A stretch of DNA of 64,000 bases, taken from Theristus sp. LFF4_11. Its lineage: Eukaryota; Nematoda; Chromadorea; Monhysterida; Xyalidae. Positions within the stretch are counted from its first letter, which is position 1; each line of letters opens with the position of its first letter. A model generated the notes under the pieces. The model was not told the DNA's origin and did not search any database. It saw only the letters and a program-made list of their open reading frames with translations. The stretch lies in NCBI GenBank assembly GCA_030248135.1, contig JASANC010002449.1, forward strand, positions 1 through 64,000, written 5' to 3'. Below are positions 12,001 to 22,720 of the stretch, one piece after another. A program made the position numbers and the translations under genes.

Positions 12001-15000
12001 AACCGTTTTTTCGGGGCCCTTTCAAAAAATAGTGTTTTTTAAGCTTTTTAATGAAGCTACGACAAAAATAAAAAAACCATTCGATTCGTCTTGATCTGCT
12101 GAACATTTTCTACTAATATATTATGCCATAAAAATGCGGTTTAAAAGGCTATTTTTAAAAAAAACTGGTTTTGGTCCCAGTATTTCACGTTTTTTGGTCC
12201 TTTAGAACCGTTTTCGGGGCATGGTATAGGGGTGCACCAAAAAGCTTTCCGAAAGAGCTAGCTTTGTGCAAAGTTTCATTTAAAAAAAAGGCGCCCCATG
12301 TAACTAAAAAATATTTTACTTTTGGTACCCGGATCGCGATTATGGTCAGCACGAAACCGACATGCCCCTGAACATGTACCTGCTGCTGTGACCAGGCGCA
12401 CTGCCAGACAGAACAAACTAGTGCACCTAAAAGCTCACCGCACAAGCTTATTATGTTCTAGGAATTAGCTTATGAAACAATTATTCAGTGCCACAACAGC
12501 AAAGCAATTGTTGCTTTCGATTTGTCAATTTTTTCAACCTTTCAAAAAATAGTGTTTTTTAGCTTTTTAATGAAGCTACGACAAAAATAAAAAAACCATT
12601 CGATTCGTCTTGATCTGCTGAACATTTTCTACTAATATACTATGCCCTAAAAATGCGGTCTAAAGGGCTATTTTTAAAAAAACTGGTTTTGGTTCCAGTA
12701 TTTCACGTTTTTTGGTCCTTTAGAACCGTTTTCGGGGCATGGTATAGGGGTGCACCAAAAAGTTTTCCGAAAGAGCTAGCTTTGTGCAAAGTTTCATTTA
12801 AAAAAGTCACCCCATGTAACTAAAGAGTATTTTACTTTTGGTACCCGGATCGCGATTAAGGTCAGCACGAAACCGACATGCCCCTGAACATGTACCTGCT
12901 GCTGTGACCAGGCGCACTGCCAGACAGAACAAACTAGTGCACCTAAAAGCTCAACGCACAAGCTTATTATGTTCTAAGAATTAGCTGATGAAACAATTAT
13001 TCAGTGCCACAACAGCAAAGCAATTGTTGCTTTCGATGTGTCAATCTTTTTCTAAAAAAACTAATAGTACTGCTAGTTTTCAGTTTTTTTTTCAGTGACT
13101 CAGAACCGTTTTCGGGGCCTAGTATGGGGGTGCACTGAAAAGCATTCCGCAAGAGCTAGCTCAGTGTGAAATTTCATTTAAAAAAGCGTCCCCCATGTAA
13201 CTAAAAAGTATTTTACTGTTGGTACCCGGATCGCGATTATGGTCAGCACGAAACCGACATGCCCCTGAACATGTACCTGCTGCTGTGACCAGGCGTACTG
13301 CGAGACAGAACAAACTAGTGCACCTAAAAGCTCACCGCACCAGCTTATTATGTTCTAGGAATTAGCTGATGAAACAATTATTCAGTGCCACAACAGCAAA
13401 GCAATTGTTGCTTTCGATGTGTCAATCTTTTTCTAAAAAACTGATAGTACTGCTAGTTTTCGGTTTTTTTCAGTGACTCAGAACCGTTTTCGGGGCCTAG
13501 TATAGGGGTGCACTGAAAAACATAATAAGCTGGTGCGGTGAGCTTTCAGGTGCACTAGTTTGTTCTGTCTGGCAGTACGCCTGGTCACAGCAGCAGGTAC
13601 ATGTTCAGGGGCATGTCGGTTTCGTGCTGACCATAATCGCGATCCGGGTACCAAAAGTAAAATACTCTTTAGTTACATGGGGTGACTTTTTTTAAATGAA
13701 ACTTTGCACAAAGCTAGCTCTTTCGGAAAGCTTTTTGGTGCACCCCTATACCATGCCCCGAAAACGGTTCTAAAGGACCAAAAAACGTGAAATACTGGAA
13801 CCAAAACCAGTTTTTTTTAAAAAAAATAGCCCTTTAGACCGCATTTTTAGGGCATAGTATATTAGTAGAAAATGTTCAGCAGATCAAGAGGAATCGAATG
13901 GTTTTTTTATTTTTGTCGTAGCTTCATTAAAAAGCTAAAAAAACACTATTTTTTGAAAGGTTGAAAAGATTGACAAATCGAAAGCAACAATTGCTTTGCT
14001 GTTGTGGCACTGAATAATTGTTTCATCAGCTAATTCCTAGAACATAATAAGCTTGTGCGGTGAGCTTTTAGGTGCACTAGTTTGTTCTGTCTGGCAGTGC
14101 GCCTGGTCATAGCAGCAGGTACATGTTCAGGGGCATGTCGGTTTCGTGCTGACCATAATCGCGATCCGGGTACCAACAGTAAAATACTTTTTAGTTACAT
14201 GGGGGACGCTTTTTTTAAATGAAATTTCACACTGAGCTAGCTCTTGCGGAATGCTTTTCAGTGCACCCCTATACTAGGCCCCGAAAACGATTGAGTCACT
14301 GAAAAAAACCGAAAACTAGCAGTACTATCAGTTTTTTTAGAAAAAGATTGACACATCGAAAGCAACAATTGCTTTGCTGTTGTGGCACTGAATAATTGTT
14401 TCATCAGCTAATTCCTAGAACATAATAAGCTTGTGCGGTGAGCTTTTAGGTGCACTAGTTTGTTCTGTCTGGCAGTACGCCTGGTCACAGCAGCAGGTAC
14501 ATGTTCAGGGGCATGTCGGTTTCGTGCTGACCATAATCGCGATCCGGGTACCAAAAGTAAAATATTTTTTAGTTACATGGGGCGCCTTTTTTTTAAATGA
14601 AACTTTGCACAACGCTAGCTCTTTCGGAAAGCTTTTTGGTGCACCCCTATACCATGCCCCGAAAACGGTTCTAAAGGACCAAAAAACGTGAAATACTGGG
14701 ACCAAAACCAGTTTTTTTTAAAAATAGCCCTTTAGACCGCATTTTTAGGGCATAGTATATTAGTAGAAAATGTTCAGCAGATCAAGACGAATCGAATGGT
14801 TTTTTTATTTTTGTCGTAGCTTCATTAAAAAGCTTAAAAACACTATTTTTTGAAAGGGCCCCGAAAAAACGGTTTTTGGCCATTTTTGGGCCCTAAATGA
14901 CCTCGAATCAAAAAACAAATGTGATTTTCGGAATCAGCGCGTCAAGACGGTCAGAATGGTGTATGATTCATTTAAATTGGAGAAACTTTGCATTCTAGTG

Positions 15001-18000
15001 CCTAGAGGTGGGAGGGGTGGGACGGTATTCTCAAAAAGCGAGTCTTAAGATAGGCTTTTTGAGTCGACCGACCCGGCCTCCACACCTCTAGGCACAATTT
15101 CAAAAAAGTTTTCAAATTCAGTCAAATTTAAGACCAATCGAACCGCCTTGATGCCCTGAGTTCGAAAATCATATTTTTATCTTAATCCAAGCTTTCTTTA
15201 TGCTTCAAAATTGGGAAAAACCTAATTTTCGACCCCCTTGTAGTAAAACTGCTCTAGCTCGCTTCTGCTTGAAGCTATTAACAAAAATCAAACACCAATC
15301 AATTCCCCTTGTGTTTGCGCACATTTTTCGCTGTTATACTATAGGTTGAAAATGTTTTTTCATGCTTTGTATTTTTAAAAAACTGCAGAGGTTGGTGGTT
15401 TTTTACGTTTTTCGGTACTTTAGAAACGTTTGTGGGGTATAGTTTCTAGGTAATTCTGAAAGATCTGCAAAAAATGTATATACATGTAAAATTTCAGCTT
15501 CATAAAGCGTCGCCGGGACTCACACGATACAAAACAAAATGGCTTGTCGCATGCGTTTTTGGTCAATATGCCGCATGCAGGGTGTTTCCTCCCACCCCCC
15601 AAATTTTTTGGGGCCACCTCAGGTGCTGCAACCGTGACTAAAGATGGGTTTTCGGGTACGCTGAGTTCAAAAATCTTATTTAGAATTTTGCCCGACGTTT
15701 CTACTGTGCCCTAAACGCGTATGCCATGGGGATCAGGAGGGAAATTTCCTTAAAAATTAAATTTAAATAAAAAGCGCGTCACAAGACACCTGAAATCCTG
15801 TTACAATTACAAATCAAGGTCGCTGAGTCTGCATATAATGTTTATTTTGCTATACGGATTACTCCGCACCCTAAAAACGGCCTCTATGGGGACGGAAAGG
15901 GAAAAAACTGGAAAAAATCGGAAACTAATCAAAAAATATATGAAAACTGTGCCGTAAATACAAATCGAGGTTGCTGAGTCTGAATATGATGTTTATTTTG
16001 TTATACGGATTACTCCGCACCCTAAAAGCAGCTTCTATGGGGACAGAAAAGGAAAAAAATTAAAAAAATCGGAAACTAGTCAAAAAAATTTGAAACTGTG
16101 CCGTAAATACAAACCGAAGTCGCTGAGTTCGAATATAATGTTTATTTTGCCATATGAATTATTTCGCACCCTAAAAACGGCCTCTATTGGGACGAAAAGG
16201 GAAAAATTAAAAAATAATCGAAACTAGTTAAAAAATCTGAAAACTATGCCACAAACACAAACCGAGATCGCTGAGTTTGAATATGATGTTTTTATTTTGC
16301 CTTACGGTTTACTACGCACCCTAAAAACAGCTTCTATAGGGACGAAAAGCGAGAAATCTGAAGAAAATCGGAAACTAGTCAAAAGAATCCGTATAGCAAA
16401 ATATACATCATATTCGGACTCAGCGACATCGATTCAGATTTTTTTGGCTAGTTTCCGGATTTTTTCAATTTTCTTCATTTTCATCCCTGTAAAAACTATT
16501 TTTAGGGTGCGGAGCAATCCGCATGGCAAAATGAACAGCATATTCGGACTGAGCGACCTTGATTTCTATTTATGGCACAGTTTTCAGATTTTTTGACTAG
16601 TTTCCGATTTTTTCCAGATTTCTCCTTTTTCGTCCCTATAGAGACCGTTTTTAGGGTGCGGGGTAATCCGTATGGCCAAATAAGCATTATATTCGGACTG
16701 AGCGACCTTGATTTTTATTTATGGCACAGTTTTCAGATTTTTTGACTAGTTTTCGATTTTCTCCGGATTTCTCCCTTTTCGTCCCTATAAAAACTGTTTT
16801 TAGGGTGTGTAGTAATCCGTATAGCAAAATAAACATTATATTCGGACTCAGCGACCTCAATTTGTATTTACGGCATAGTTTCCAGATTTTTTTGACCAGT
16901 TTCCGATTTTTTAATTTTTCCCCTTCTGTCCCCATAGAAGCTGCTTTTAGGGTGCGGAGTAATCCGTATAGCAATATAAACATCATATTCAGACTCAGCA
17001 ACCTCGATTTGCATTTACGGCACAGTTTTCATATATTTCTTGACTAGTTTCCGATTTTTTCAAATTTTTCCCTTTCCGTCCCCATAGAAGCCGTTTTTAG
17101 GGTGCGGAGTAATCCGTATAACAAAATAAACATCATATTCAGACTCAGCAATCTCGATTTGTATTTACGGCACTGTTTTCATATATTTTTGATTAGTTTC
17201 CGATTTTTTTTCAGTTTTTTCCCTTTCCGTCCCCATAGAGGCCGTTTTTAGGGTGCGGAGTAATCCGTATAGCAAAATAAACATTATATGCAGACTCAGC
17301 GACCTCGATTTGTATTTGTAACAGGATTTCATGTGTCTTGTGATGCGCTTTTTATTTAAATTTAATTTTTAAGGAAATTTCCCTCCTGATCCCCATGGCA
17401 TACGCGTTTAGGGCACAGTAGAAACGTCAGGCAAAATTCTAAATAAGATTTTTGAACTTAGCGTACCCGAAAACCCATTTTTAGTCACGGTTGCAGCACC
17501 TGAGGTGGCCCCAAAAAATTTGGGGGGTGGGAGAAACACCCTGCATGCGGCATATTGACCAAAAACGCATGCGACAAGCCATTTTGTTTTGTATCGTGTG
17601 AGTCCCGGCAACGCTTTATGAAGCTGAAATTTTACATGTATATACATTTTTCGCAGATCTTTCAGAATTACCTAAAAACTATACCCCACAAACGTTTTTA
17701 AAGTACCGAAAAACGTGAAAAACCACCAACCTCTGCAGTTTTTTAAAAATACAAAGCATGAAAAAACATTTTCAACCTATAGTATAACAGCGAAAAATGT
17801 GCGCAAATACAAGGGGAATTGATTGGTGTTTGATTTTTGTTAATAGCTTTAAGCAGAAGCGAGCTTTGAGCAGTTTTACTACAAGGGGGTCAAAAAATTA
17901 GGTTTTTTCTTAATTTTGAAGCATAAAACGAGTTAAATTAAAAAACAAATATGATTTTCAAACTCAGGGCATCAAGGCGGTTCGATTGGTCTTAAATTTG

Positions 18001-21000
18001 ACTGAATTTGACAACTTTTTTGAAATTGTGCCTAAGGAGGGTCGGTTTTGTGAAAAAGCCTATCTTAAGCAGGCACACGCCAGTGCTGTGCAAGTGCAAG
18101 AACATGCTGCTCTCACCAATGCACAGTCCGGTATGCGTCTCCAGCTGGTAGCCGCGCTCGCAGTAGTTGTCCTTCGGCACACACTTGAACGAGCCGGGCA
18201 CGTTGACGCACGTCTCGAACTGACGACACGCGTGTGCCGACTGCTCGCACTCGTTCTGGTCTGCAACACCAAACACAGCCAGTCACGGTGACAGCAACGC
18301 AGCAGCACTGGCAGCTCACTGCCAACAAACATCGCCAACGTGCCACCTGGCTGAAAGCCATGAAACGCACACAAAACTTGTCCGGCACGTCACACAACGT
18401 CACGGCTCATTCATGGAAAAAAATGTAAAAAACAGTGAAAACATAAAATTTTGAATAAAAGTACCGTTGTGCCGAACAGTTTATATTTTTGACTGATTTA
18501 CTTCTGCCTGCTGGCTGATTTACGGTTGCACATTTCAGCTTCAGACATTCATGCAGAGATCGCGAGATTGAAGCGTTCAAAAAATTTACGTTTCTTTGAT
18601 CACCCTGTAGAACAACAGTCAATCCACAAATTAATGAGCAAGCTTACAGCGCATTCGTGTGAAATTACCAGACATTTTTCCTTGAAAAAACGTGCGACCA
18701 GCTTGAAAAACGGCTAAAGAATGTCGCCAAAAAAGTGATAAAAACCAACAAGGACCTTGACAAGCTCCAGCTGTGTCCGGCTCGTAGCCAACGGGACAGT
18801 CGACCGGCTCACAGTTTCTGGTGCGTGGATTGAACACCAAGCCTGTGCGACACTGCCGCGGCTCGCAGCGAAAGCCACCCATTGTGTTGCGACACACGTA
18901 GTCCGACTGGCAGTTGTGCGTGCCGAGCACGCATTCGTCCGTGTCTGCATTCGCTTGACACATTGCACAATTGTGTTTTCATGGTAATCTGAACATTGGC
19001 TGATTCAAAGAACATTTCCAGCAAGAAACGTTTATAATAGGCCCGTTTATACCAGACGTATGTGCATACGGCACGTCACGTCAGGTTACTTTAGGTCTCG
19101 TATTATTGCATACTACCGTTAATACCTGACGTACGTCGACGTGCGCCCGCATACGTTAGGTATAAACGGGCCTTTAGGTACTATTGACTGAAACGAAATG
19201 TTGCCAGCACGTCCGTGGGAAAGGCAATGCGTGCATGGGCATGGGAGGGACAAACATCATTTTACAAACATTTAGCTGATGTTCAATTTTCCAAAATCCA
19301 AAACTTTCAACGGTGCCCAAAACATGCCCTACGCTAATTTGCAGAAATGTATCCAGCATGCCAGCACATACAAAAGAACAAACAGGTTGCAAACGAAACT
19401 CTCTGAAACGTTCTGCACAACAAACAAGAAATTGCAGATGTTTTTAAACTCATAAAGCCCATCAAAACATTCAAAACCTGTGCAACTTTTAAATTAAAAA
19501 TACATTTCTATGTCGGTATGCAACTGGTGCCTTTCAAATTCACGCACTGATTTAAGCATGGTACAGTCAATCAGCGAAATCTTTAACTGAGAAACCTTCT
19601 GGGGTGTGAGAATTGGCGCAGTTTGTGCGCATTCAGCGATGCTGTGAAGCCCTTGTCTGAAGGCCGTGCACCTTTCACACAAGTTTCTCTGATATTGCAC
19701 AACGAAGTGACATAGACACACGCACACGAACACACTGGCAGCCTGTGTCGAACAGTGTTTCAGTGCGTGTTGCGTTGCACTGTGCAACACCAAATTGCTG
19801 TAAAGTGCACGGCCTGTACGAGCGCTTTGCGGTGCGAACCAACGCATTCTTCAGTGTTCGTGTCCAGAATGTAGCCGGTGCCGCAGCTTTTCGTGCGCAT
19901 GCATCGGAACGTGCCCGGCAGGTTGACGCAGCGTTGGCCCTCGATGCAGTCGTCCATCATGAGCAGGCACTCGTCTAGGTCTGAACGAACAATGCAACAC
20001 CACCGTGCTAACACGTGCAACTTGCATTCGCATGTTCACGTCAGTTGAAACTAAGTGCCTCTATGGACATTGAAAAACTCAGCTCACAGAACACTAAAAA
20101 ACAAATAATATTGATTAACTCTAGTATCAACAATCCGTGAGCAATTGGGCACAGCCCGCAGTTAGTTGGCGTCTAACGCACCTGTGCGCACAGTTAATTG
20201 ATTGGCTGCATTTGAAATGAATCAAGTGCGCTCCGTTACCAATCAAACAAGTACGACCAATCAACTGAGCCAGTTGGCCTGATTGGGCGCGCCAGCATGA
20301 CGCAGCAAACCAGTGCACTTACTCATTCAAATGCAGCCAATCAGTTCATTGCGCACAAAGACGTACGCTGAAACAATTGCTCTCTAATTCTTGTTTCCAA
20401 TAGATATAAAAGCCATGCCTTCGCACGTATTCGTATCACGATGCCAGGAAAAACCATTTTCGCACATGCACTGAAAGCTGCCGAGCGTGTTCACGCACGT
20501 CTCATGCTCCTTGCAGTTGTGTTCGTTGCGGTCACACTCATTCAGATCTGCCGTTTAGTACGCACGTTGGCGTTGTTAGTTGTTGTTTAGTAAGCACAAT
20601 TAGTTGTTAACACTCATTTCTTCAGTCTGTACTTTGTGACAGCTATGCTAATGCTACCCCATTTCTGCGGACCAAAAACTACTGCGGTTTAATCGAAAAA
20701 AAACATTAAAAACGCAAATTTTGCTTCTACAAAAGTTGCAATCAGAGAAACGTTACAACTGCACGCACCAACGCACAATCCGTCCGAGGTGCGCTGAAAT
20801 CCAGATCTGCAGCTGGCTGGCGTCATCTGTATCGGCAAACATTCAAATTTGCCGCCCTCCACATTGACACACCTCTCCAAATCAGGGTGGCACACGGCGC
20901 TGCCCTCATCGGCGCACACATCGCGAACGATTTCTGAATCACATTGAAAACAAAAACTCGTGTGATAATGTTGAACACAAAAAGGATAACACACAGTCAG

Positions 21001-22069
21001 GAGAGAGAGGGAGAAGTGGAAGAAACCCGAAAATCAATCAGTCAGTGATGAAGCGGCACGGTTGGGCACAAACGAAGGACACCAGGATAGTAACAACAGT
21101 GTTTTCAAATGAGGTATCACGTCACGGCAAGACGCTGCACAATTTTGAGGCTGGCTACCGACTGCTATTCATACGAGCAGCCAGTGATCATTGAAGCCAA
21201 TGAATGGATAAAGCTGCCAATGCTAATAAATTGCCAATGGTGTCCAAGGAGTAAAGTAATCGACAGGACCGACAAACAAATGATCTAGTGCACTATTATA
21301 AGTTGTAACACAGCTACATATTCAATATGCGCGAGCACTGCAACCGACCGTCGCAGCTAAGTCCATCCCTTGCGATCTGATAGCCCGGCTCACAGGAGCA
21401 CACAACGTGCGGCCCGCCACGATCGGTGCACCGCTGCTGACAGCGATTCGCAGACGTACGACAGCGGTCGTGGGGCACGTGCTCGTGGCGCTGTTGGTGG
21501 TGGCGTCGTGTGGTCATGTGCGCCGGCGGCGGCTGCTGCGTCCGTGCCGAGCCACTGTGCGCCGTGCCTGCGCAGAGTATAGATTGCAGTCGATCAGTTG
21601 CGCAGCGCACGAACATCAACCTGATCAGCAGAGAACACTTTTTCATATTTCTGCACTTGTCAACCGTAGCGGGAAATCACAAAAAAACGCAATAAAGTAT
21701 CGAGTCAATAGGAAGCCGAATACGGCTTTCTGCGTTGGTGATCGGGGGGTCGAGACCTCCCGCTGCCGTGCCACTTCCCGAAAAAAACTCCGTGCGCGCC
21801 CTCCCCAACTGACAGCGTTCTGTACACATTTCAGAGTTAGCCCTTCAAAAAAAGCATCGCCTAAAACGCATGTTCGTTCGTGTACCAAGGTTGAAAACAC
21901 CAGCAAACTGACGAGTGGTCTCGAGCGCTCCGTATGACGTGAACGAGAACGCGTCACTGCAGCACGACTGAAACGCCCGTGTGCACCTCGGTGAGAATGA
22001 GGCGAGCGGGTGGCACGCCTGGCTGTCGGCCGAGAGCTCCTTCGCAAGCAGACAGCACTCGCAACACTG
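3690..22069 (-). CDS. FBLN1: fibulin-1-like extracellular matrix protein, 5' end incomplete
   Basis: Secreted calcium-binding glycoprotein of basement membrane and elastic matrix. Exons in transcript order: 21901-22069, 21349-21567, 20769-20933, 20419-20547, 19840-19980, 18756-18944, 18117-18260, 11501-11629, 10858-10989, 10365-10493, 9862-9990, 9386-9512, 3690-4122. They total 2,235 nt (744 codons plus stop) with no phase conflict. The first listed exon is an anaphylatoxin-like module ([13 protein letters not shown]...QSCC). Eleven EGF modules follow, one per exon and nearly all phase 1, mostly calcium-binding type (DIDEC, DVDEC, DLNEC openings). The first has a 30-residue Thr/His/Gln linker. 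The last exon encodes the fibulin C-terminal module ending [12 protein letters not shown]. The 20419-20547 exon ends in a GC donor. Two introns are swollen by repeats. Fibulin-2 is the alternative, but the compact module count favours fibulin-1. The signal peptide exon is not located. Confidence 0.88.
4124..4140. repeat. GT microsatellite forming a splice acceptor
   Basis: On the minus strand this is a CA repeat that runs directly into the acceptor of the last fibulin exon (CACACACAG before 4122). There is no normal polypyrimidine tract between the repeat and the AG. Confidence 0.75.
4386..8749. repeat. 27-bp minisatellite array, about 160 units
   Basis: Head-to-tail copies of a 27-base unit whose core is AGTGCACTGTCACAGTCA, followed by CTACAACAG. 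From 4386 to about 7064 (about 99 units) every unit is exactly 27 bases and the only variation is an A or T in GAGTGC/GTGTGC. Beyond 7065 many units have lost one to three bases, and near 8580-8749 the order breaks up. The unit contains the palindrome AGTGCACT. It lies inside the last intron of the fibulin gene. Because 27 is a multiple of three and the unit has no stop in several frames, it creates spurious frames of over 1,000 codons. Confidence 0.97.
8753..9005. repeat. polypurine (G/GA) tract
   Basis: About 250 bases of nearly pure purine on the plus strand. It starts as GGAGGGGGAGGGGAGG, passes through GAGAGGGAGA repeats and ends in a run of about 40 G. It interrupts the 27-bp minisatellite, which resumes at 9006. 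In the fibulin pre-mRNA it is a C/CT tract. It could form quadruplex or triplex DNA, but sequencing or assembly error in the homopolymers is also likely. Confidence 0.9.
9006..9046. repeat. resumed 27-bp minisatellite, last units
   Basis: One full T-type unit and a partial A-type unit of the same minisatellite follow the purine tract directly. The tract therefore lies within the array rather than beside it. Confidence 0.9.
11841..15044. mobile_element. foldback element A, TTAA-flanked (piggyBac-type MITE)
   Basis: A 3.2-kb near-palindrome centred at about 13,520. TTAA flanks both ends (11837-11840 and 15045-15048), and the outermost sequence is GACCCGATTTTTCAGAATA on the left against GACTCGCTTTTTGAGAATA from the right. 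Each arm holds about three copies of a 400-500-bp segment marked by CCGGATCGCGATTATGGTCA: forward near 12327, 12841 and 13220, inverted near 13.6, 14.15 and 14.54 kb. No transposase is encoded. TTAA duplication is the hallmark of piggyBac, so I infer mobilisation by such an enzyme elsewhere. Confidence 0.8.
15049..18064. mobile_element. foldback element B, TTAA-flanked, abutting element A
   Basis: Second 3.0-kb near-palindrome, centred at about 16.4 kb and flanked by TTAA at 15045-15048 (shared with element A) and 18065-18068. Both ends begin GATAGGCTTTTT. The arms contain a unit of about 125-150 bp carrying CGGATTACTCCGCACCCTAA, four times on the left and about six times inverted on the right. 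Subterminal sequence (CCTCTAGGCAC, then ACCGCCTTGA) is shared with element A, so the two belong to one family. Non-coding; the short frames inside are by-products of the repeats. Confidence 0.8.
18480..18608. mobile_element. mariner-type element end (fragment)
   Basis: The segment ends TTTGATCACCCTGTA, matching the ends of the MITE at 12-302. Its internal sequence GATCGCGAGATTGAAGCGTT recurs, slightly diverged, near 30,135. The opposite end was not found. Confidence 0.45.
19039..19173. mobile_element. short MITE with GGCCCGTTTATACC ends
   Basis: A 135-bp element with perfect inverted termini AGGCCCGTTTATACC and GGTATAAACGGGCCT, inside a fibulin intron. No coding capacity. The terminus recalls Harbinger-type ends (GGCCC...), but the flanking bases (ATA on the left, TTT on the right) do not give a clean duplication. 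Confidence 0.7.
20197..20346. repeat. intronic inverted repeat
   Basis: GATTGGCTGCATTTGAAATG at about 20201-20220 has its inverted partner CATTCAAATGCAGCCAATCA at about 20322-20341. This makes a stem of about 30 bp with a loop of about 90 bases inside a fibulin intron. It may be a small foldback transposon; no target duplication is evident. Confidence 0.55.
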
Positions 22070-22443
22070 CTGCAATCGGGGTGCAAGGATGCTGGATGCT
22101 GGTTGCCTCTGTTGTCAGTGACACCGACACAATTCAGGTCACACACGCACGCGCTTTCATGAACGCTTCAGGGATATGGTGAAGATGTGCGATCAACAGA
22201 ATAACTGCTGACTGATTGACTGACTGTATTCACTGGTGCATTGTACGCCTGTTACGCAACGAACTGACAGCAAAACAGCACACTTTTTCGACTCTTAGCA
22301 AAACCGTTGACTTTCTTCAACGGGTGAGTTGCAATCAAATGCTGCAAGCTGCTGCAAACACACAGGTAGCACATCGCAAGGACCCCTGAGCGCAACATCG
22401 CATGTGTGACAGAAAGTGCACTGTTGTCAGAGCCGGACTGTAC

Positions 22444-22586
22444 CTTGTGAACAACAGCCCCAAGTTGACTGGCATGCGCGTGCGGACAGGAGCCACGCTG
22501 TTTTGCCTCCGTGGTGCCCCGGTCGCAGCCTGCGTCCAGCATTGCCTTCAAACAGCAGATCGTGGCAGACCGTCGGCACGTCGGCG
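22444..22586 (-). CDS. probable N-terminal anaphylatoxin exon of the fibulin gene, frame uncertain
   Basis: Upstream of the assigned fibulin exons the minus strand encodes ICCLKAMLDAGCDRG in one frame and CQSTWGCCSQ in the next frame, just before a good GTACAG donor. Both look like parts of a single fibulin anaphylatoxin-like module (CC ... C ... CC), so either a one-base indel splits it or I have misjudged it. A further possible exon at about 22322-22351 (QLAAFDCNSP) resembles the start of the second module of fibulin-1, but its phases do not settle. The upper boundary uses a TAG acceptor and is a guess. Confidence 0.35.
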
Positions 22587-22720
22587 CTAGCGACCGACCT
22601 GTGTGACATGCCCTCAACAAAACGTGTGCACAGTGCTTTGCTCATTGCGAGCCCCCCCACAGCGTAGTGGTGCTGCCAGTTATATTGCACCAATTCGCCG
22701 TCACGCACGCTGCGTGTCAC

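Larger units (their letters stand above)
11630..18116. other. 6.5-kb fibulin intron filled by two foldback elements
   Basis: The fibulin intron between the EGF exons 18117-18260 and 11501-11629 consists almost wholly of two inverted-repeat elements, described separately. The only other DNA is about 200 bases on the left side, with no further exon in either strand. Confidence 0.85.

Noticed and set aside
16246..17047. Frames of about 105-116 codons with repeated ...[12 protein letters not shown]...GTK
   Set aside because: They come from the tandem units in the arms of foldback element B and appear on both strands.
21725..21775. Possible tRNA or Pol III gene around GGTCGAGACC
   Set aside because: The B-box-like motif has no A box or cloverleaf at proper spacing, and it lies in a fibulin intron.
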